This document shows positions 57,110 to 64,000 of a stretch of DNA of 64,000 nt, in pieces. The position numbers were made by a program, and so were the translations under genes. The stretch spans positions 231,501 through 295,500 of the forward strand of contig JAODUP010000427.1 of assembly GCA_025642065.1 (NCBI GenBank), written 5' to 3'. The stretch is from Paralvinella palmiformis (taxonomy: Eukaryota > Annelida > Polychaeta > Terebellida > Alvinellidae). The notes beneath the pieces are model-generated. The model had not been told where the DNA came from and did no database searches. It saw only the letters and a program-made list of their open reading frames with translations. How positions within the stretch are numbered: position 1 is the first letter of the stretch; each line of letters begins with the position of its first letter.

Positions 57110-58265
57110 CTAGAACTCCAAAATATGAGTATATGGACCATTTGTGTCGATCTCTAGTACTTGTCTGTTTCCATAAGTACCACACTGTACAACACAGTTC
57201 TTCTCCTGGGAGATGGAATTACTATTTACTGTACTCTTACACAGTTCGGTAAATTCGCCATACAGCCGAAAGCCGGCTGATTTGTCGATGATGTTGTGGT
57301 ACTGCATTGCTCTGCCTTTAAGACGTCCACCAAGTGTTGCCTGTGGTACAATAAGCAGATCACCTGGTAGATCCAAGATTGATACAAGCTTACCTCCGTC
57401 TGTCTCACTCAGTCTGACTGTCAGCACAGTTTTAACTGAAAACAAATACAATATCTAACATCAGACCAATTCACTCAGCTGTTTCTTGTGTGTGTGCTTG
57501 TGAATGTATGCTTTAAAATAAAATTAAAAAAATTAATTTCCTGACCTACAAAATAGCTCGAATAAATACACAAGTCGCAACCTGTAACATACCAATTTTC
57601 TCAACCATATCTGAACTGGCTGCTTTTAGAAAACAAATGTAGACAACCAAACCTCTGCTGATCTGAAACATAACAAATGCTAGCCATTCAACACACACAC
57701 ACACACACACACACCTCTAAAAAGTGAGACTACTAAAATGAAACACCCTTCAAACTCAGGTATGTATTTTAACCCCATTTTTTTCTTCAGATATGAACCC
57801 ATTCACGCTATCAGTTCAGTGTGTGTGTGTGTGTGATTCTATTAAAGGTTTGTGAAGAGAAATGGTTGACTGACTATTTTATTTTTAGTCTTGATGCTGA
57901 TCTCACCAGAGACATATGGCTCAGGAGCTGTTCTCCAGGGAAATAAGATGATCAGACAGAAGCGTGTTTTTTTTTAATTCTAGGATAAAAACAAACAGAA
58001 CTAACCAAGAGAGAGACAGTGTGTGTGTGTGTGTGTGTGTAGTTTCCAATAAGCAATGGAGAAAACGGGAAGTGATTTGCTATGAGGATTAATTAGTTGT
58101 ATGCAGCCCAATCCAGTATATATATATATATATATATATATTCTATACCTGAACAAATTCGGACGGTGTATCGTCAGTTGCTGGCTGTGTTTGAAGCCTG
58201 GCACCGAGACACTGCTGCAGAACCACCCGGACCTTTGGTGCGTTGTCAGCCTCACCAGACGCCAT
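57110..58265 (-). CDS. DTD2: D-aminoacyl-tRNA deacylase 2 / animal tRNA deacylase, complete
   Basis: Three exons on the minus strand: 58265-58149, 57662-57593, 57435-57110. Total 513 nt, 170 residues plus stop (human about 168). Phases join (0, then 1). The DTD fold landmarks are [10 protein letters not shown] (45-54 region), [18 protein letters not shown] (about 71-88), [11 protein letters not shown] (93-103), MQYHN (106-110), HGTYGN equivalent [10 protein letters not shown] (147-156) and the C-terminal [12 protein letters not shown] (159-170). The NGP motif is the trans-Pro form characteristic of the animal paralogue (ATD) rather than the cis-Pro SGPVT of DTD1. Family enzymes hydrolyse wrongly charged aminoacyl-tRNA; animal DTD2/ATD is reported to remove L-Ala from tRNA-Thr. 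Cytosolic. Intron 1 starts GTATAG directly followed by an (AT)n run. No defects seen. Confidence 0.93.
57680..57713. repeat. (CA)n microsatellite in DTD2 intron 1
   Basis: Dinucleotide run. Further (GT)n runs at about 57,820-57,834 and 58,018-58,040 and an (AT)n run at 58,118-58,141 lie in the same intron. Confidence 0.8.
57735..57822 (-). mobile_element. Possible SINE family 3 scrap in DTD2 intron 1
   Basis: The minus strand reads CTGAACTGATAGCGTG and later GAGTTTGAAGGGTGTTT, a shortened echo of the SINE head and body. Diverged, so tentative. Confidence 0.4.
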
Positions 58266-58316
58266 TGTCTAATCTGTGTCAGATTTCCTGTGAAGTACAG
58301 CATTTAGACAATCAAA

Positions 58317-58463
58317 ATGAGAGCGTTACAGACAGCGGTGGTCATCGCCATTACGTCACTGGCAGCATTTGGTCGATTCGATTTATATAAACCTAAGTTA
58401 CATTATGATGATAATAAACGTCGAGTGAACGTTATGATCACATCAACTCGTAGCTTTAAATAA
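58317..58463 (+). CDS. Short divergent open frame, 48 codons, unrecognised
   Basis: Starts 52 bp from the DTD2 start codon on the opposite strand. The predicted peptide has a hydrophobic N-terminus (LQTAVVIAITSLAAFG) followed by a charged segment RFDLYKPKLHYDDNKRR and stops at 58,461-58,463. This could be a small membrane-anchored protein, the first exon of a divergent gene, or chance. No family recognised. Confidence 0.3.
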   Translation: MRALQTAVVIAITSLAAFGRFDLYKPKLHYDDNKRRVNVMITSTRSFK

Positions 58464-60947
58464 TGGCGAGAACTTCCGTGAAAATGTCAACCACAAACCA
58501 GAAGATGTATAACAGTTCTTTGTGTTTATTTCACTCTCAATAAATCGGGGGAATACCTTTAAAAAAATAGCTGCTTTACTTTTTAGTGCCCAGTAACTTA
58601 CACAAATAATTTATCTTAGCAAATAAGTTATTATGTCATTTTGTAACTTAATAATAATTTTAGTATATAAAAAATATTTGTTATTAACAATTCTAGTTAT
58701 CTGATATACTTAAAGAAAAATGTCAGCAAGGATCCACCCCATCAAAATGGTACATGGTTGCTTACATGTTAGAAACAAAATGGTTTTGTGGAATAAAGAG
58801 GTACACGCCATTCAAGAGTGTGTGTGTGTGTGTGTGGGGGGGGGGGTTATATCGCTGAATTGACTCAAATCCTCCTCCTCCTTATCATATGCATAAACCT
58901 GTAAGTCGCAGCTATGCCTTTGTAGATATAATAGTTGTGATATCATTGAAGCGTGGCTATGCCAGCAAATAAAAGTTAGACTATATATATATTTTATTCA
59001 TTTTTTGTTAAGAGTATATATCATATATTTATGTTTGTGCGTATTTCGTTGTAAGTCATTCTCACAAAAGAGTCGCATGCGCCTGCCTGTTTGATTGGAC
59101 ATGGTTGCTACGATGCTGCCACCTGTCCACGAATAGTGTGGATACCAGATTGTATTATTCAGTCATAACGTAACGCAAAGGTCAATCCGGTAGAATGACA
59201 CATCTATATAAATAAAAGTGTATATTATTTTATACATTTATGTGTGTGTGTGTCCCATTGACATAAAAACGTATTCCCTTCTGTTATTTGAGTTCTTACA
59301 GCTCTCAGTAAAGGTTCTTTTAAATGAACAAATAAAATCTGACAAAAGAGTGTTATACGTCAGCGAATATGACATTGGTTGGGTCCATGATTGGGAGTAT
59401 CGTGTTTACTCATTAAAATTCGTCTTTTATTACTCTAAACCCTTAGTCATATGGGCTGAAGTCCCTATTACCAACCCTCCCCAGGGGCATGCTTTAAATT
59501 TCTCAGCTTTTAAAATATAATACTGCACATTCACATACTAATGAGGATAACTAAACCATCAAAGGCAGATTGTTATTCCATACCACTGGGTTTTTTTTGG
59601 ACATACTTCCTTTTGATGAAAGTAAATATATCAATCCATTTATTTTTTTCACAAACACCATGACATTCTCACGGGCAGAGGGTTCTGATACATCTATAGG
59701 TTATGCAATTATGTAGCAAGCCAAATCCTTTTTTTCTTAATTCACCACCCAGGAAGGTATGTGACAAACAAATTCAAACACTTAACATGATCAACATTGG
59801 CATTATTAGAGAGTTCCTTGAACATCTTTTATGATGATGTATAAAGCTAGCTTCTAAGATATGTATTAAAGAAGTAAGTTATTTTATACCTTTATTGATG
59901 CTCAATAGTATATAAATTGAAGAGATAGCAAGATGCCTGACCTAAAAGAGAAACTGTTTGCCTAGCTTAGTCAAAACTAATGATTTAAATACTTAAATAA
60001 CATAACTGAATTTCTGAGAGATAAAAGACCAGTGTTAGTGTATTATACTTATAAAATAAATATTGCAATTAACCGCACCATTATATAATAATAATTAAAA
60101 TTAGATTAATCTAACATTTTAGACAATTTTCAATGTAAATACTTTCTTATCTGATTCATCCACAGAAATTTCACTAGCGAAAGAAGGTGAGAAAGTCTAC
60201 CAAAATGTTATGTAGTTAATTAATTAATAGAAAATTAATTAGTAATAATTTATTATGTTTATCAAGTTATTTGGGAGTGTCATTATTTATGTAAATACTT
60301 TTTAATTTTGAATGAAATATGCAAGCACAGAAAACCAGTCACAGTACCTCAAAATTATTTAATCACTTGTGTAATTAAATAATTATTAATAATAATCAAA
60401 TAGTTGAAAAAGTTGTTTTGTATGATAACTCACATAATACCAGACTTATTTAAATAACATTTTGCAGCAAAGACCAGGGTTGTTACTTCATTCAGTACTA
60501 TGAATTAGTCATGCAGTTCAGAATATACTTACATTAACAATTAGTTTTAAAAAAAAATTCTTCTTTCTAATATGAAGTTTTTAGCAGAACACATTCAAAT
60601 TCACATCATCAACAATGTGTTCCCATAATGTTATATAAACAGCTGCTGTGTAATATTACAAGAACAATGTCAGGTTTTGGTTGATACTTCTCTTTGTTAA
60701 TAAATCATCCTAATCAGCCAATCAAAGGCTACATGAGAGTCACATGATTTATCATGTTGCATCAAATCAATTAATAATAAGAGTAATGTATGTTATTATC
60801 AGATGTCATAAGTTTGTACAGTATCCTAAAGCATGTGCTTCTGGGGAGATATGCTTGAAATTTAAGATATATATTTCAACACAGATAAGATGTTATATGT
60901 AAAATCTTATCCATAAAAGTTTGATATTGATCAAAGGTTTTATCCCA
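58464..60947. other. AT-rich spacer without recognised gene
   Basis: Contains a GT/G run at about 58,818-58,848 and long AT-rich stretches. The 100-codon frame at 59,218-59,520 begins in a simple repeat and has no recognised motif. Confidence 0.45.
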
Positions 60948-61250
60948 TCAGGAGGTTGAAACTTTTCCAAGGATTAATTTCTCGGCTCACAAAAACGTAG
61001 GTGGTTCACCACTGAATTAATTAGAAAGGGGGACGTGAAAGACCCCCTGATGACATAATACATTCTGGCAGTGACCACCTTTGGAGTATTTCAGATCCAC
61101 CCTTCCATACTGCTCCCCTGTAAGCACTGGGGGAGGATTTTGAACAACGACTGAAAAGGGGAGACCACTGGAAATAAGTGCTTGCATTTTCGTGTGCTAT
61201 CACTGTTTCATGATCATAAATCATGAATGAAAGAAAATCAATCAATCAAA
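60948..61250 (+). mobile_element. SINE family 1, 5'-truncated copy without tRNA head
   Basis: GGATTAATTTCTCGGCTCAC, AGGGGGACGT, CTGGCAGTGACCACC and TACTGCTCCCCTG occur in the same order as on the minus strand of the SINE at 7606-8013. It ends in an (AATC)n-like tail near 61,240. Confidence 0.8.
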
Positions 61251-61772
61251 AAGCTACTGTAAATTAGTGTAAAATATGGTGTTCATACTATCATATGAAT
61301 CATAGTTCAAGTAAAAATGTGGACCTGGGTTATCTGTGAGTATAATACTATAATGGGGCGTCTCAACCGTCTGCCATAAAAAAGGGTCATTAAATTTAAG
61401 ATATTCCACACCCCTATTCGTGTACCCACTTTGCCTTAGGCTTTGACACTTTAAATTCTGACACTTTTTACTCATTACTGATATTCCACTAGTGACGATA
61501 GTCAATAGACTAGAGTCTAGACCAGAGTCTAGATCTATCAAGTTAAATTAATAATTAATTAATTAGTTAATCAAGACTGTCTATGACTGTGGCAGAAATA
61601 GAATATGCTTGCATATCGCTTTACCGGGTACAGACAAACTGTTACATAGGATATAATCACTATGAACAAATTTCATAAATTTATAGCCACATCACAATTA
61701 ATAATTCGTTTTATACTCAAATAGGCTTACTGAATGCATGTGAACCGCTGGCACTGAGGTCTACATTTGTTT

Positions 61773-61780
61773 ACTTCCGG
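61773..61780 (+). promoter_or_regulatory. ETS/GABP-like promoter motif ACTTCCGG
   Basis: A perfect ACTTCCGG lies about 210 bp upstream of the inferred ADCK1-like start codon. Such sites are common in TATA-less animal promoters. Single motif, so only suggestive. Confidence 0.35.
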
Positions 61781-61988
61781 TTTATGTCACGCTGGAAAGA
61801 TGTATTAATGCTAGTTACAGGGAACAACACTAACAAGTGTATCCCTGGTTTGTGAATGAATAATCGGTATAACCTTCTGGGTGCCGTCCGTTGAGTGATG
61901 GTTAGTTGTTTGTAGGTATAACTACCGTGTTTATGTTATGTAGTTCTTATAATATGATCTGACACTCCTACCCTGAGATCCATTTATT

Positions 61989-63676
61989 ATGCGTAAGTAT
62001 ATTGTTAATAAATATATGAAAACGAAGTTTTATTGGTTGAAAAAATGCGTGTTAATGTGGTTGCTGGTAGGCGATAATGAAGGGTGAGCAGGCATAGTTT
62101 GAGCTAGCCAATGTTGAATGTATGGCCCTGTTCTGACCGGTATTCAAGCTAGGTTTGAGCTAGCCGTATTCCTGATTGACAGTATTCTTCTGTCAGAGTC
62201 TGGATTAGGAATGCACGGCTAAATATAGGAGATAACAGGATGATTCGAACATTGGTTGATTCTTAACATATACTATTATTAGTTATTAATATTATTATCT
62301 GAAATTCTGATTCAATTATATTATATATATATATATATATATATATTACTTAATTATTCAGCTAATAATCACATTTATTATGACAAGTAGATGCTACTAA
62401 TACTAGTCCAGTCATTTAATAAGTCAGGGTTAGAAGCTAGTTAGTAGTTAGAATTCGCTGCTAGATCTAGTCCACAGGACTAGTAACTTGAAAAATATAC
62501 TAGTCCTGAGAGCAAGGTTGACAGGTTTTTTACACAGACGTTATTAACACCATTAATTAAAGGTTATTAACGTAATTACAGGTTTTTACACTGACTTGTA
62601 AAAAACTCAATTTAAATAAAATGCAGCTATAAAATAGTAAAATTATAACAATATAACAACATGTACTACAACATAACTATAATACATACAATATGTAATG
62701 CAGTGATTGAGTTAACAGACTAATTCACATTATGATAACCCAATATCCAGTGACTTCATTTTGCCTCAGTACAGAAAGCCAGTCTGAATTTAATTTAAGC
62801 AGTGTTATTCTCATGATCATAGTGTTATATCACATTGATAGATACCTGTATGTTGGCTTAAATTATAGAAAATATTGGACTAATACTGTGATTATTATTT
62901 GATATCCAGCCTTTAGTAATGTATAAAGGTGGAAGGCCACAGAATTCCATATGGGAACATTTTTTACATGGTGCCATTGGAAATAAGAAATATGCAAAGT
63001 GCAAAAGTGTGATCATCAGTAAGCTAATAATGCTGCCAGAATGCAAGTCCACTATACAGAATGTTCAATAGATTCAGTTTCATCAGCATCAATTAAGCGA
63101 ATATTTTCTAACTTTGGAAATATTCACACTAAAGTATGCCATCTTCTAGGCAACAGTAAAGTTTTAAGCTGGTATTCTGCTATAGGATTCTCAGAGGCAG
63201 TGTTGAATTAGACTATTAACTGTTCAGATAGACAATATTCACTTTGTGTGCAGAATAATGGTAAATATCATTATTTTGCTATATTCCTAGTATTCAGGTA
63301 CAAATTCATGTGTCAAATATTGAGTGGTGTTTAATAAAAATTCATGTATGTGAAAGACACTATCTCATAAATGTGTTGAACGACATCCATTAAGACTAGT
63401 AGAAAAATAAAAGGTTTTTACATTATCTGTTCAAAGAATTGGGCCTAAGTCGGTGAACGATAAGGTCCAAATTGATCGGTTCATTTCATATGAGGTAGAA
63501 TAACACCGTTTTATTTTACTTCAGCTGGTTTTAGATTGCTGACACACCATGTCGGCAAGGTCTTGACAGTGTCTACATTGATTGGAATAACGGGAGGAAG
63601 TCTTGTTTTACTGCAGAAAAATGAATGGAACATTTCAACCCTTGGATTGCTTAGATTTGGTAGAGCTGCCAAATCG
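61989..63676 (+). CDS. 5' end of an ADCK1-like mitochondrial atypical kinase gene, partial
   Basis: The well-supported exon is 63525-63676, flanked by a pyrimidine-rich ACTTCAG acceptor and a GTAAGA donor, with one open frame of 50 codons. It carries a hydrophobic segment (VLTVSTLIGITGGSLVLL) then WNISTLGLLRFGRAAKS. The LLRFGRAA block and position resemble the N-terminus of ADCK1, an AarF/UbiB-type kinase of mitochondria, before its kinase domain. An inferred first exon ends at ATGC (61989-61992) before a strong GTAAGT donor. Joining it gives an in-frame Met-Pro start. The rest of the gene would lie beyond 64,000. Identity is moderate because only about 52 residues are visible; the first exon is a guess from the splice signal and phase. 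Confidence 0.55.
62315..62346. repeat. (AT)n microsatellite
   Basis: AT dinucleotide run within the inferred first intron of the ADCK1-like gene. Confidence 0.85.
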
Positions 63677-64000
63677 GTAAGAGGTGTTTTTGACATTTAA
63701 TCAATATCATTGTGTTGACATATTTTTTACTGTTTTTCAGGATTGATATTGATAACAGGTGAAACACAGAAATTAATATACACTTAACCAATAGTAGTAG
63801 TAATAGTAGCATGTATAATATAAAATAATGTAACAAAATTATTTTATAGAAGCACTTTAACCAAATTGTGTTGCTTGGACTAACATCTTCCGTGTCTCAT
63901 CATCTCATCATTTATGTACATCTGAAAAAGTCCTATGTTTCTTAATTCGTGCTAACAGGACTGGCATATAGAATTCATCTACTTCTGCATTCCTAGAGTG

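Noticed and set aside
59218..59520. 100-codon plus-strand open frame
   Set aside because: Starts in a GT-rich simple repeat, has no recognised motif and no supportive splice or promoter context.

Overview
This 64 kb window looks like animal nuclear DNA, most likely from a mollusc or a close lophotrochozoan. That placement is an inference. It rests on AT-rich, intron-rich sequence, short exons with GT-AG splice signals, two intact conserved animal genes, and a dense mix of YqaJ, piggyBac, MULE, tyrosine-recombinase, BEL/Pao, Ty3/gypsy and non-LTR elements with tRNA-derived SINEs. There is no bacterial gene organisation, CRISPR array or free-standing tRNA/rRNA gene.

Region 1 (1-17,150) is a graveyard of mobile elements. 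It holds a decayed piggyBac transposase, a decayed YqaJ-type recombinase, adjoining MULE and DDE_4 transposase remnants, a tRNA-derived SINE, and a tyrosine-recombinase (Ngaro/DIRS-like) retrotransposon. These are followed by a non-LTR retrotransposon with RNase H and a BEL/Pao 3' half, then two more SINEs. Very short insertions (27 and 43 bp) carry only the 3' tail of the non-LTR element, each between perfect target-site duplications.

Region 2 (17,150-37,100) is a small family of two-domain acetyltransferases (GNAT plus YitH/HolE-like C-terminal domain). One copy (A, plus strand, 4 exons, 315 aa) is intact, with a CR1/L2-type LINE inside intron 1. Copy C (minus) and copy B (plus) are decayed. 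B carries an in-frame stop, a frameshift and an SINE-tail insertion. A Ty3/gypsy element with LTRs and a 5 bp target duplication sits about 115 bp upstream of B. Copy A keeps the empty version of that site.

Region 3 (37,100-45,900) has a terminal-inverted-repeat MITE candidate, a second near-complete CR1/L2 LINE and non-coding repeats.

Region 4 (45,900-64,000) is the conserved genic part. TADA2B (minus, 15 coding exons, 436 aa, all phases consistent) encodes the SAGA adaptor. DTD2 (minus, 3 exons, 170 aa) encodes an aminoacyl-tRNA deacylase. At the right edge is the start of a plus-strand gene that resembles ADCK1. TADA2B introns contain SINEs, a palindromic MITE, LINE fragments and an L2 tail. 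TADA2B and DTD2 are housekeeping genes with no evident functional link. The shared theme of the window is gene duplication, decay and repeated retroposition.
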